DNA of 64,000 nt, from the NCBI RefSeq assembly GCF_002999335.1, contig NW_020312148.1, positions 62,001 through 126,000 on the forward strand. The letters run 5' to 3'. This DNA is from Cyclospora cayetanensis. Its lineage: Eukaryota; Apicomplexa; Conoidasida; Eucoccidiorida; Eimeriidae. How positions within the stretch are numbered: position 1 is the stretch's first letter; the number at the start of each line of letters is the position of its first letter. The notes beneath the pieces are model-generated. The model was given only the letters and a program-made list of their open reading frames with translations, was not told the origin of the DNA and made no database searches. This document shows, one piece after another, positions 10,732-23,100 of the stretch. A program made the translations under genes and the position numbers.

Positions 10732-13700
10732 TCAGTTTTCTTTCTTGTCCTGCAGTTGCCGGTGCTGCTGAGGCGGGGTTGCAGTGTGTTCGGCCAGAGG
10801 ACGCAGATTTTTTTCGCTGAGGCTTGCTGCTCCTCTGCACGCGGCAGCAACGATCCACGGCACGAAAAGATCGAGAAGCAGCAGCTGTAGCAGCTGCAGC
10901 ACAAGGGTGCCGTCGCTGAATAGAACCAGCTCCAGAGCTTGGTTGACAAACGGCAGCAGCTGCGAGAGCAGCAGCAGCAGGCAGCTAAGGCCTAGCAGCA
11001 AGAGGCCAAACAGCTTCTTGTTGTGCCGTAAAGGCAGCGACCAGGGAGCGCCTTCATAGTTTGACAGAAAGATCGAGATATGCATGCAGAGCATGAGGTA
11101 GAACACGGCTGTATTGACTTCGTCAGGCTCGAAAGGCTCATCCGCATCCAGCAGCAATTCTCCCTTCATGCTGCTCCTGCTGCTTCCCCTGGTCAAATTG
11201 CTAGGATCTTTGCTGTCTTTAAAGGTGCGGGCTAAGGCCCATGCCCTAGAAAGGCACAACACGTGTAGACAGCCTTGCGCGACTAGCGACAAGGTACCCC
11301 AGAAAGTCAATACGGACTTTGGCGGTGGCTTGTTTCCCATAAAGACGGGCTGCTCCTGCTCCTGTAGGTGCTGCCTCTGCTCTGCGGATTCTGTTTCCAG
11401 CGCCTGCGTTTGTTCTTCTTCCGGTGTGGCACTCACCAAGCACGAAAGAATAACGGAGAGCAAGCCGTCGAGGGCTGCCTGGGTGTCGCTCAGTCGTACA
11501 CCGTCCATAGAGAGGACGGACAGGGAGAACGCAGTGACGGCGCAGTTCAGCGCAGTGAGGCGATGCATGAGCAGCAGCGAGGCAAGGCAGCAGCGCCCCT
11601 GCGATACCACTCGAGACACGACTTTGATGCTTGACTCCCTGCACGTGAAGGAGGCAGCCACGGAGGCGGATCCGAGGGGGACTAAGGCACTGCCGACGTC
11701 CAGCGCTTGCAGCGCGAGCTGCAGCTGCTGCTGTTGCTGCGAAACAGGGGCGTCCGCTGCAGCCGCTGCAGGGGCGGCAGCAGCAGACGGCGTCGAGGAA
11801 AGGACAGAAACTCCGACTGCAGCAGTTCTCAAAGCGCCTATATCATTGGCTCCGTCACCACACATCAACACTGGAAGGCCCTCCAAGGTGAACGCTTCGA
11901 CAGCCTGCTGCTTTTCATGAGGTGACAGCCGTGCGAAAACTCGTACATGCCGCACCAGCAGCCGAAGCAGCTGCAGCTGCTCCTCCTCATCCCTCTGGTG
12001 TTGCCGCTCCTGATCCGCTGCTGCTAGCTGCACGTCGGCGGACTCGGCAGCAGCCGAGACGCCTGCATGCGCTCCCGACACCCTTTGCTGCTGCTGCTTC
12101 CGCCTGTGCTGCTGCAGCAGTCTCAGCACACTGCCGCATACGCAGAAGGCGTATTTGCTGGAGGGAAAGGGGCGGATAGCTGCGGCAAAAGGTAAGCGCA
12201 CACTGCCATCCGAGGCTACCCACTCGAGCTGCCCCGTGTAGTCGCTTCCCCCGTTGCTGCCTTCGTAGTTGTCCCCTGCTGGTACTGTTGTTGCTGCTGT
12301 TTCTGCTGTTACTGTTGTCGCCAATGCTGCTGTTGTTAATGCTGTTGCTCCCGTGTGGCGAGATCGGACGTTCTTCTCGACATTTTCCTCTTTGAGGACC
12401 AACTTTTTTGGATCTGCCAGTGAGAGAAAGAGTGGCATCAACTTGACAGGATCCGCGGGGCCTTCGGCTGTGGCGGCACTCGACGCGTCCTCGTTCTTCT
12501 CCTTCTTCTCCTCCTTCTTCACCGTCTCTCCTCCTCCTTCTTCTCCTGAGTAGGTTCCGCAGCAGCTCGACGCTGCGCAGCGGCTAGGAGCATGCAGAAT
12601 GCCCACGTCGGCAGCAACGGCGGCTGCAGTCAGTGCGTGATCGCCTGTCAGCATGATGACTTGATGGCCGCTCTTGCGCAGCAGCTGCAGTTCGTGGTGA
12701 ACTCCGGGCTTGACGGGGGCGGCGAAGGTAAGGAAGCCGCAGAAGAGCAAATCTCGTTCTAAAGCATCGCGAGAAGCGCCTTGAGGATTCGCGAAACACA
12801 CGCGTGCTCCTATGGCCAGCACTCGAAGGCCCTGCACAGCAGCAGCCGCACCGATATTCAGAGGAACTGCACAGCGCACTTGCAAACCTAGGGAGGCCAA
12901 GCATGGCTAACATCTCCCGCAACACCTTTCTTCCTGCAAAGCGGAACTAGAAGCAACAGCAGCACCGACTGGTCTTCCAGTAGCGAGCAAGGCAGGTAGG
13001 CGTGGTGCATACTACACACTCGGCTTGTGAGGGCGTCTGCCATTGCGTCGTAAAAGGCAGGAACTTTTGCCAGGAACCCCTTCAGGCGCTCAGGAGCTCC
13101 TTTCACTGCAACAATGTAGCCTTGCTGCTTTCGATGCAACAGCTCGTGCAGCTCCTCCTCCTGCTGCTGATGCTGCTGGGGCTGCTGCTGCTGCCGGCAG
13201 GCACGCCAGCGCTCGCTCGAGACGCGAAACTCCGCAACGGACGTTGTGCGCTGCAGGCTGGAAGCGAACGGGAAGCAGAAAAGCAGCGACAGCCGCGCAG
13301 CCGACTCCCCCTTCTTCCCACCTGCAGCAGCATGCATAGCAAAACAAACACAGCAACTAAGCATTGCACACGTACTAGACGGCAGGTCCACTTCTCCCAA
13401 CAACACAGTTTCACGCCAGCGATTACAACAACAGTCCCCCCTCGCCGGCGCTTTTGTGCTTCCACTGCGCAACGGCACTGGCGAAGTATTTCCAGCAACA
13501 GCAGCAGCATGAACAGCTGCAGCAGCAGCATGAACAGCAAAATGTGCGCGCGTAACAGCAGCAGCTGACAAGGAATAGCGGCAGCTTTCTGCGAGGTGAA
13601 CTGCCATCCAAAGCTCTTGAAGGCCGCAAGCTCGAGTGGATCGCCGACGGGCACACCCCTGCTATCGGGTTTGAGGCAGTGACACGATCCTACTGCGAGG

Positions 13701-15286
13701 GCTGTCAGCAGCGGTGACTCCTGCAGCACCAGCACCAGCAGCCGCAACACACAGCAGCAGCATAAGGGGCATACTACACAGGCGCGTGGGAAGGGAGAAG
13801 CTCCGAGGTTGTCTTCCCAGAAGCACGCATACACATACACATATATATGTATATATGAATACACGCATGTATATATATTATCTAAATACATATGCATATA
13901 TATATGTATGCACACACATGTAGAATGTAGATGTGGTGAATTCCGATATCCTAAAACCATCGATTATGAGAGTTTATGTGGCAGCTGCTCTTCGTGGCCG
14001 TATCCATGCAGTTACTGCAGCGCACCTGTTGCGACAGGATGGAGGCTTGCCTCTGCCGAGGCGTTTGGCTGTCGAGATCTTCTGGATTTCTGCCTACTCC
14101 GAAGACACCCAGGAGCTTGTAGCTGTGGTGAGTGAGCGTCCCTGTCTTATCGAAGGCAGTAACCCGCACGCCACCAGCAGCAGCGAGTCTGCAGCCGGAA
14201 AAGCAGGAGCGGGAATAAGAGGCAGTGCGTTGTCGCAAAAGGATGCATCTCAATATGTGAGTGCTACGTGCTCTCGAAGGAAACAGAAGCGCCGCCTCCA
14301 GACCAGCGCCTTACTTGAGGGTGTCTGTACAGCAGATGCCGACCCTCGCGAGGTGGAGGACGCCGACGGACAGTGTCAGTGAAAGAAGCATCGGAAATTC
14401 GGGGGGCACGACGGAGGTGACGATGTGGGAGAGGGTGAGCAGGAGGCGCCAGGTGTTTGGAGAGCGCTTGTTTTCTGCTCGCAGCTGCTGCAAGTGCTCC
14501 ACGTCGGGCTGCAGCCACTGCAGCACCGAGGGCAACTCCGTGTGGTAAAAGGAGAAGGGGGAGAGGGGCGCAGTGAGAGCCACGTAGACGCAGCAGAACA
14601 AAGCCAGAAGAACGAGCAGCGCGAGAAAAGTCCAGCCCTCTTTGCTGCTGGCGCGAGGCGGACTCGTGGTGACAATCAACGTGCGCAGCAGCTGACCCTG
14701 CAGCAGCCACAGCAGCGGGAGAAAAAAGAGACGACGCACTGGCGTTGTGCAGCAGCAGCAGGCAGCATGAGGAGGAGAACGGGAAGCGGATGATGGGGGC
14801 GGGGAGACGGAGTAAGAGCAGCACGCAGACGTCTTGCCCTTCCGAGAAAAAAAACGACGCATCCCAGCAGCGCGATCCAGCAGACGGAGAGGGGGGAAGG
14901 CACGCAAGGAGAGGTCATGGGATGGAGCGAAGCAGCAAGTAGGAACACAAAGGCAGTCAACACGGCAGTTCGGAGCCTGCGGCAAAGAAATATTTGCTAC
15001 CATGGCGAAATGCGATTCGCCAGGAGAGCTGAAAAGCGCGGCAGCATGTGGGGAGAGGAGGAGGCATGGACAAGACAGACAGAAGGCTGCAGAGAAGAAG
15101 AACAGGGCATGATGCAGTCACACAGGCTCACTTCGGTAGTGGCGAATCCTGTGCGAACGGCAACACACACGGGAGAGTTAGACGGCGGTCTGCAGCAGCC
15201 TAAACCACGATCACTTTCATTCTCTGCAGCTAACAGGCTGGTTCCTGCAAACACACACAAAGAGAGGGAGAGACATAGACGTAGAC

Positions 15287-15319
<33 letters not shown>

Positions 15320-17939
15320 TATATTCAGATATGGATAGAAGGGCACACATACACATAGACGTAGATATACGTATACATATATACATTGATATGCACAGAT
15401 AAAAACACAGACATACATGTACACATACACATATAGACATACACATAGACAGCACATACAGATACTTACACATACACATACTTATAGATTTAGGCATGCA
15501 CAAAGACATACACATACATAGACATGGAGATAAGCAGACACACACACACACAACAAGACGGATAGGGCGTTAGCGCAGCTGCAAGGAGCCACAGCTTGCT
15601 GGCCGCCTGCACCTGGCAGCAGCCTGCTTGCCCCTCGGGCTTGCATGCGTTCATGCGTGTGTGTGAGTGTTCTGGATCTTCCAGGAGGCGGCGCTAAAGG
15701 CGTCCCCACGCGCTTCCCACGGAGGCGAAGGAAGCAAGGGCGAAAGAAATTTACCAGCAAATACAGCGAACTGTTTGTGCCTGCCCTGCAACTCGAGCGC
15801 CTCGTTGAGGGCCTCTGGATCTGCGGCGGTAAGCGACAGCCCTGCCTTCGCCTGTGGAATCGCTTCCCCTGCGAGCAACAACCCCGCAAGCCGCAAGCAA
15901 ACAGCCGCGAAGTGAGCTGGTCAAGACAGTAGCTAGCTAGCTAGCTAGCTACTGCACGACACGGATATATGAGGGGTCGAGAAGGCTGTCCCGGCGTTCG
16001 ATTCGCACCGCGCGGCGATTGCGGCGTCCCCCCCCGGCCAGAACCCTCGAAAGTCTGAGATTTACATAGAGAGATAATAAAGAAAAGTGCGTCATCCAGG
16101 GATCAGCCGGCTGAAAGGGCATACCCGTGAGGAGAGACTCATCGACGACTGCAGTGCCTTGCAGCAGCAGGGCATCGGCTGGCGCCAAAAGGCCCCCAAC
16201 GCGTCCTGCATGAACTTCCCAGCAGAAAATGTCTCCTGGCAGCAGTTCAGATGAATCGACAAGCCGCCACGTACATTTGCCGCTACTGCCGCTACTGCCG
16301 CTGCTGCAGTGCTTGCGGTGCACGTACACCGGAGGAGGCTTCCGCTGCATGTCCCGCACGCGCATCAGCTCCCGCTTGTGCTTAAGGGCCGTCTGCAGCA
16401 GCATCAGCGAACGAGAATGAAGCGAACCACACTCTGTAATCAAGAGGCTGTCACGCCTTTAGGCCAGCTCACGAGGCTTCTTGGTAACAACGCACGAAGG
16501 CAGCTGCAGCTGCAGGCTGCCTGCCGAAGGGGAGGCACAACTGCAGAGGCAAGGCAGCAGCGGCCCCACAGGGAGCCGCAGGCCCCCCCCAGCTCGCTGC
16601 GCATGCAGCAACAACACCAGCAAAAGTCAGCAAAAGAAACACTAGCATCAGCAAAAGCAGCAAAAGAAACACTAGCATCGGCAAGAGACGCGAAAGAAAC
16701 ACTAGCATCGGCAAAAGTAGCGAAAAAAACACCAGCATCGGCAAAAGTAGCGAAAAAAACACCAACATCAGCAGCAAAACAAACAGCAGCATCAGCAAAA
16801 GCAACTCCAGCAAAAACAGCAGCAGCAGCCTTCGCCCCCCCCCAGCCTTCTCGACAGACCTGAGCTTCAACAACGACCAGGAGTATGAGGGTTGAAAGTG
16901 GAAAACTCCAGTATCCGTCGAGGAGCCAAAGCGACACACAAAACACTTGGAAACAGAAGAAGGGCGAGAGGAGCTGCTGCATCAGCAGCTGCTGATAAGG
17001 GGGCACAGGGATGTCGTACACATTACGGCCGTAGCGTATCAGTGCATCAGCAACCGATGTTTCTGGTTCTCCTGTTGCAACTCCCCTTGCTGCTGCTGAT
17101 GCTGCTGGAGAGGACAAAGGACCCTCGGTAAGGCCTGTCCACCCCAAGTATCTGCGCAGTGACAGTTGCGTCGGCGGCGTGACTGGAAAGAAATCTTCTG
17201 CCTTCAAATCGTATAGATAGCGCTGCCCCCGCAAGACTATCAGCAGCGCAAACTTCTGCTGTTGCTCGTGTTGCTGTTGCTCCAGTTGCTGCTGCTGCTG
17301 CCGGCGTTTGTGGGGGGCACCTGTCTTGGGGGGTCCTGCAGTGCATGCCGTTCCCTTAGTCGCTAGGGCCGCTTGTTGAAGCTGCAGCAGTTCAATTGGC
17401 ACTAAGAAGTCGTCTTTTTCTTCGGCTCCGGCAGCAACGAACACGTGTGTAGCGACTCCCGTTCCTGCTCCGCCCGTGCATGCAGTTGCAGCAGCTGCTG
17501 CGGGGTCGCAGCGCTGAAAATTCTTCCAGCGCTGGAAGCGCAAGGTCCAGCGGCTGGAGAGCTGCAAGCCGAGCCAAAGCAGCAGCAGCAGCAGCAGCGC
17601 GATCGAACTAGGCGTCTGCAGGATCCACGGGAAAGCCTCTTCCTTCGGATTGCTTGCGGCTGCCAAGTCCGAGGAAGGCGACGTGTCTGCATCCCCCGTT
17701 TGCACGGGAGCCGCCTCAGACCTCGATGCAGCAGGCCCTCCGGGAACGTCTGCATGCGCTGCGCCTGTGGTGGGGGCTTCTGCTGCGTCTTGACTCCCCA
17801 GTGCCTCATGTTCCCTCAAGGCTAAGACAAGCAGCGCGAAGGCAGTTGCAGCGAAGGGCAGCACGTCAACGCGCTGATATAAGGGGCGAAGCCGCAACAG
17901 CTGAGCTCTCCTTCCCAGAGGCAGCGGAGTCGTCTCCAT
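10732..17939 (-). CDS. P5A-type P-ATPase (Spf1/ATP13A1 family)
   Basis: P5A ATPases act in the ER membrane as dislocases of mis-inserted transmembrane helices. The start is the ATG at 17939 (METTPLPLGRR). Exons: 17939-16860 (N-terminal membrane segments, YGRNVYDIPVPPYQQLL), ~16431-16125 (SSELLPGDIFCWEV, VVDESLLTG), 15868-15755, 15244-15132 (VRTGFATTE), 14697-14315 (QGQLLRTLI, TSVVPPEFPMLLSLTLS), 14188-14098 (AFDKTGTLTHHS, the phosphorylated Asp), 13720-~13570 (VGDPLELAAFKSFGW), 13250-13020 (YIVAVKGAPERL) and 12831-10732 (IMLTGDHALTA, MCGDGANDIGAL, C-terminal membrane domain). The TGE actuator motif is split by intron 2 and restored as TGEAIP. VPPE in M4 fits P5A. The usual TGDN reads TGDH. 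A long acidic and low-complexity insert separates TGDH from GDGAND. Family assignment is very secure; a few splice sites (exon 2 start, exon 7 end) are less so. Confidence 0.93.
13836..13925. repeat. TA/CA-rich microsatellite in a P5A intron
   Basis: Runs of acacatac and atatat occupy the intron between the DKTGTLT exon and the next exon of the P5A ATPase. It is simple sequence with no other signal. Confidence 0.8.
15275..15545. repeat. TA and ACATA microsatellite block in a P5A intron
   Basis: An alternating (AT)n core near 15289-15322 is followed by irregular acatac/acacat repeats. The block fills much of the intron between exons ending at 15755 and starting at 15244. Its complement reads as a spurious C/V/Y-rich frame. 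Confidence 0.85.
15927..15954. repeat. Perfect 28-bp AGCT palindrome
   Basis: The sequence cagt, five agct units, then actg is self-complementary over all 28 bases, with no loop. It lies in the P5A intron between the exons that carry the two halves of the TGE motif. Confidence 0.95.
16620..16770. repeat. 30-bp minisatellite, five copies, in P5A intron 1
   Basis: Five tandem 30-bp units share the pattern gcaaaagyagcraaa followed by raaacaccagcatcg, with small changes. The first P5A frame stays open through most of this intron because the unit length is a multiple of three and lacks stops. The array can therefore be mistaken for exon. Confidence 0.85.
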
Positions 17940-18614
17940 TCTCTCGCTCTGCGTGTTCACCGAGATCGCAGCGGCTGCCTCCCTTCCCCACCAACCAACC
18001 ACAGGGGCCCCAGGCAGGCCTTGCCGAGAGCCTTGTGGCCTTATACGCCCCCGAGCCAAAGCCTTAGCCGGTGGCTTGAGGCTCAAGGATTCGCGGGCAG
18101 CACGGGATCGATCCCCTGCCGAGGCAGCTCCCACGAGCACGCAGGAGGCTCACGCTCTGAGGTCTACAGCAGGAGAAGACTGGACTCGCGGCGTCAGTGG
18201 CGAGGGGGTGGCGAAGAATCCACATCGAGAGTTTTGGTCCGAGGCTCAGTGTTCATAAGGCTGCTTGGCCTGGAGTCGCCTTGTACAGCAAGCACATCTC
18301 GGAGCCTCGCCTACACGCGGCACTCTTGAAGGCCCCGAAAAGAAGGTTTCTGCAGCTTATTGAGTGTTTCTGATCATTTTCTAGCGAGTTACGAGGGAGG
18401 CTTGAACGAATGGCTTGTGGGCTCTGCGTTTTCTTGGGGGGGGGTCGGGGGGGGGGCTGGTGCTGTGGCTGTGGCGCTGCTCTATGCGCTCTGTCTCGCG
18501 GACTGTGGCTGGAGGAAGCTTATTTCTCATGCTTCGCGGAGGCGGTTATTTCCTTTTATTGTCTGCTGATTGTTGCGGGTTTGATTGCGTTTGCTTTGCA
18601 CTTTTTGGATCAAC
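17940..18614. promoter_or_regulatory. Shared divergent upstream region (P5A ATPase / CREC protein)
   Basis: The two start codons at 17939 (-) and 18615 (+) are head to head with about 675 bp between them. The interval holds no supported gene. A G-rich run lies at 18437-18455. No canonical promoter motif can be named with confidence. Confidence 0.5.
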
Positions 18615-20136
18615 ATGAAGTTCACTACGTCTGCGGCAGTCGCCGCTGTTGTCGTGCTGATGTCTGCCGGCACTGAAGGCAGCAGTCCGACGGAGCAGAC
18701 ACCCAAGCTTTCCGGCGAGAAGCTTGCTGAGTTAATGCAGCTGAGTCTGCGGGAGATTAGGAAGAGGATGGACTCTATTTTTGCGCTCGTGGACACGGAC
18801 AAGAATGACGAAATCTCGAAGGATGAGGCGGAGAAGTGGAGTACCAAACTTAAGGAGGCGATGCACAAGCACCAAGTTAAGCAGGAATTCATCTCGATTG
18901 ACAAGAATAACGACGGAAAGATTACGCTGGAAGAGCTCGAGGTTACCTACACAGACGGCGCCGACGCAGCCAACCAGGAAGCGCACAAGGTGAGTGCTTT
19001 TCCCTCCATCGCAGTTGAATGAAGAGGGGGAAGAAGCCGCTGTCGGGGAGGCATAACATCAGGAGTAGTGAAATTGTTTCTCGGCGCCTCTCTCTGTGCT
19101 TCGCCTTCCTGCAGCAAGAGGTTCACAAGAGGTTTGTAGCGGTGGATAAAGACAAAAGTAAGAATGTCCACTGCCGCCGTGGGGTTCTTAGTGGGTTCAG
19201 CAGAGGCCTCCGATCCCTGTTGAGCCTTGTTGGTCTAGTCGCCTGCTTAGCTGACGTGGTGGGTGTTGTTGGGTTCGAGTTTTCGCGAGGGCTGCAAATA
19301 CTTCTTGATGCGCGCAGGTGGGAGCCTGAGCTTGGAAGAGGTGACTATCCTGATGGATCCAGGAAAGGACGATGTCCTCATGCAAATTGAAGTTGATGAG
19401 ATTATGGCGGTGAGTCGAAGATTGGAGGCTTGCAGTTTGAATAGCTCCTCATCTGGCTGGGTGGGGTGTCTTTCGTGTTGTTTCCTCGGTCTAACTGAAG
19501 GGTTAAGACGGGCGCTATGGTTGTGCAGGCTCAAGATAAGGATAAGGACGGATCGATCTCTCTTGACGAATTTCTACTCAACGAAGGCGGTAAAAAATTG
19601 CAAACTATGTGAAACTTTTCCGTGCCGCCTGCCGGCCCTGTGATGTCTGAATGCGGCAAGCAACGGCACCCGGCAGGATGTCTCTTGCATGTGTGCTTGT
19701 ATTAGAAGGCACGAGCGCGCACAAGTCATATACAGCAGACCTTTAGTACGTAGTTAAGTGTTGTATGCATACAACGTGCTTGCGGTGCTCAGGCACGCTG
19801 ACAGATCCGGAGAAAGAGGAACTGACCAAGGAGTTCTCGACATACGATAAGAACAGCGATGGGAAGATAGACGAAGCAGAGCTTCGGACTGTAATTGAGG
19901 ATCCACACGCGCACGACCTCCAGCAAATGTTGGATGCCCTTAATGCCGAGATGGAAGACGGCAAAATCACGAAGGACCAGTGGCAAGACAAGTTCGAGAC
20001 CTTCTCCGTGTCTATGCTTACCGACAACGGAGAACTCTTGAGGTTCCCCGAAGAATACGAAGGCATTGAGCTTCCCTTCCAGGGCATTAGCGTCGGGCCG
20101 GGGGAGGAAGACGAACTCAAGCACGACGAGCTGTAA
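18615..20136 (+). CDS. ER-resident EF-hand calcium-binding protein, CREC family, HDEL terminus
   Basis: Exons 18615-18989, 19115-19157, 19318-19409, 19529-19589 and 19793-20136 join in phase to give 304 residues. The usual CREC length (reticulocalbin, calumenin) is about 315. The protein begins with a signal peptide (MKFTTSAAVAAVVVLMSAG) and ends KHDEL-stop, an ER retrieval signal. Calcium loops seen: DTDKNDEISKDE, DKNNDGKITLEE, DKDKSGSLSLEE (assembled across an intron), DKDKDGSISLDE and DKNSDGKIDEAE. At least one further loop (around DPGKDDVLMQIE) is degenerate. All donors match GTGAGT, GTAAG or GTAAA, and every acceptor is preceded by CAG. It should act as a lumenal calcium buffer or chaperone cofactor in the early secretory pathway. 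The gene is divergent from the P5A ATPase. Family and structure are very secure. Confidence 0.95.
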
Positions 20137-23100
20137 AGAAATAGGCTTAGCATCACGTAAACGCAACAAGCACGCAGTCAACGTACAAAACTCGCACACA
20201 CTTGCTTGCACGCGCGCGCATCCTTGCGCCAGCGGTTGCAGCTAGAGAGACACGTCTGCTCCTTCCGCGAGCGTAGGTAGTATGAGACACCCACACGAGG
20301 GGGCATGTGTCAAGTCAGGGCAGCAATCTTCCTGGCTAACTCGGTGGCGAGTTCGCTAGCTGGTTACAAACCGGTAAGGGGGAGCGTGCGCCAAAAGCAA
20401 GAGCTCACTTGGACAGGGGACAACCAATCACCAGACACAATCTGCCAGCTAGCCTGTGTGCCGCTAGCAGTCCCCGTAACCAGGGCTTGCTGCCCTGCTT
20501 TGGCTAGCTGCGTCATCGCGCAGACCTTGGCTTTAGGAGTCCTATGTGTACAGAGCAGGAAAGCGGGGTAGAAGTGATTTCGCAGGGTTGGGGAGTAGGG
20601 GTCGGAGAGTAGGGGGCACGTAGCGCCTCGACTAGCAATATAAGAGGCGCGATTTGGCCAGCAATTGACTAGCCAGCTAGTCAATTGCTGGATAGGCCGC
20701 CAGCGGCATCAAGAGGCTCCGTTGTGGGTATTTGGGAGGCACAACTGAGTCTGCTGGTATAGTGAGAGCTGCCTTCACGAAGCGGTTGGAAGGAGAGCCG
20801 TAGTGGAGGGGCGGGCGGCCAAATGTGCGGGGCTGAGTTCTGTTAGCGCGGAAGCGATACAGTTGGCGGTGCCTTAGTCGTGCAGGGGTGTGTATGCTGA
20901 CTTATTGCCTATCCCGTTTGGCTTCGCTCTCGCCGCAGAAAAGCCTCTGCTTCGAGGACCTGCGTGTGGCAGGCGTCCCCGACAGTGTAGAGGAAGGACA
21001 AGGGAAGAGACGCGAAAAGGCCTAATATGTGTGCGTTCTTCGTTGGCTACTTTACAGATAATCTTTGGTCAAAACGTACTATGTCTGTGCACTCCTCGAA
21101 GGGCTGCCTCGCCCGCGTAGCGCAGCAGCCAATGCATGTATCCTAGAGCTTTGACACGCTGTAGCACGCTGGGGGCCTTTGCTACATGGCCGTATACTTG
21201 CCTCCGCCAGCTTGGCGGTGCTAACGGCTAGCTGCTGTCGTTGCTGCTGGGAGGCGGGCTCGCTGCTTCCGAGGTCGACGGGAGCTGGCAGGAGTTGGTA
21301 GCAGCAAGGGCAGTACCAGCTCCACTTTCGAAGGAGGCATGTGGGGTAACAGGAGTGAAAGCAGTTGCTCCAGGGAGGGCGTTCCAAACGGAACGTTCTG
21401 AGCATGCAGTGGGGCAGCAGGGTCTTGCGCAGTAACAACAACAACAGCAGGCGACTGCCAACGAATGCCTCAACAAACCACTTGTGCCGTTCGAGTGGTT
21501 GCCATCCCTGCTGGGGTGCTGCACTCCCCCACTGCCATCGGGTTTTTTGGCGTTCTTACTCCTTGACTGGCGAGACAGCTGCTGTGATTCTGTCTGCTCC
21601 TGTTGCTTTGCCTCGCGCTGTTACTGCTGCAGCAATAGCACGCGCGCACGGCAGTTTCGGCTGCTTCGAGTGCAACAATTGATGGCGCATGTTGTGCTCG
21701 TTGGCGCAAATGGTGTTGGCAAGGCAGGGAGGCCTTGCTGCCGCTGGGGGTTTGCAGCAGCAGGTACTGAAGGCGACTCAGCAGCGCGCTCTAGCGGCTG
21801 CAGCTACAGGCGCTTTAGTCTTTGGCCAGTCACTTGCCCATGCGGCAGGCATGCAGCGGCAGCAGCAGCTGAACCGCTTTGGAGTTCTGGGGTCATTGAG
21901 GGGGCCCCTGCTTGCCTTGAATGCCACTGCTGGCCACATCAAGTGCTTGAAGCTCACTGGTGCAGTTCGCTCTGCCTTTTGACCTTAAGCCTTGCTATGA
22001 GCGTGCTGTTTCGCAGGGGTCGCCAAGGGCGGCATATATTGGCCTGAGGATACCAAAGGGCTTGTCCATGGCACAAAAAGTCAATCCAACGTTCGCCAGT
22101 CGCTGCCACTCTAAAACCTTCGAATTCCACTGCGGGAGAAAAAGCAGCTGCCTGTAGTCGTCGTATGCGCACGTATGGCCGTAGTACAAGGCTGAAGACA
22201 GTCAGACAACGCGCCTAAAAACAAGAGTGTTTGAAATCTGTGAGAGAGAGGGAGGAAGCAGTTAGCTGTGCTTTCAGTGGCGTGCACAGCACGAGGAAAG
22301 TCCAACGACGCCTTTCGCAACAGTTTCGAGCATCTAGTTTCTGTTGCCGTCTAGGTCACAGATGCGTCCCCGCAGGTTTACGGTCGACGACCCTGCGTGC
22401 ATGCGTTTCCGCTAAGCAGTGGCTAGGAGTACCAAGTGCAGGTGCTTCCTGGTAAGGAGAGCCGGCCTCTTCAAGGCTACTAAGCTGCATCCTGCGTCCT
22501 TGCAATTTTCACGCCTCCCACAACTGCAGAGACGGTTTTCTGGCTCCCTTGGAGACAGTGTGTAGATGCGATCTCATCGTATTTTACTCTAATGCACCGC
22601 TGGCGATGCATATTTCTGGAAACTGTTGACAGTGTGGCGGCCAGCATACACCCTCCAGAGCGTATGCATGGGATACAGTGTGGTGCTTTGAGTCGAACGG
22701 CATGGGACGCATGCAGGCCGCCTATGGCTTGGCAGGCGAATATGCTGGCAAAAAGGCTGATTGCGAGGACAAAGGGCTCGTGAGCTGAGAAATAAAAGGC
22801 ATTTAACGAGGGAATGGTAAAGTATGCCGGCTCTATGGGAGATAGTCTGTTCCAGCCTTGTGCTAGATGCACGCAGGTTGTAAATTTTACTACAAAGCAT
22901 TCTAATTAAAGGTCTTACATTCTTCTTTGAATAGGCTACATGCCAGGCAAGGGCCGGTAAATTACAGCTTTCGTTAGGCTACAGTACGGAAAGCTGTACG
23001 TGTTTCTACATTTACTGGATTGTGTTTTCCATGAGCAGCAAAACGCTCATACAGACTTGGTGCTGTGCCCGCACTGCTAGCAGTTACAAACTGTGGGGCA

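Noticed and set aside
16440..16859. Reading P5A exon 1 straight through the 30-bp minisatellite
   Set aside because: The frame is open only because the repeat lacks stops. It ends soon after, whereas splicing at CAG|GTCTGT restores the next P5A block.
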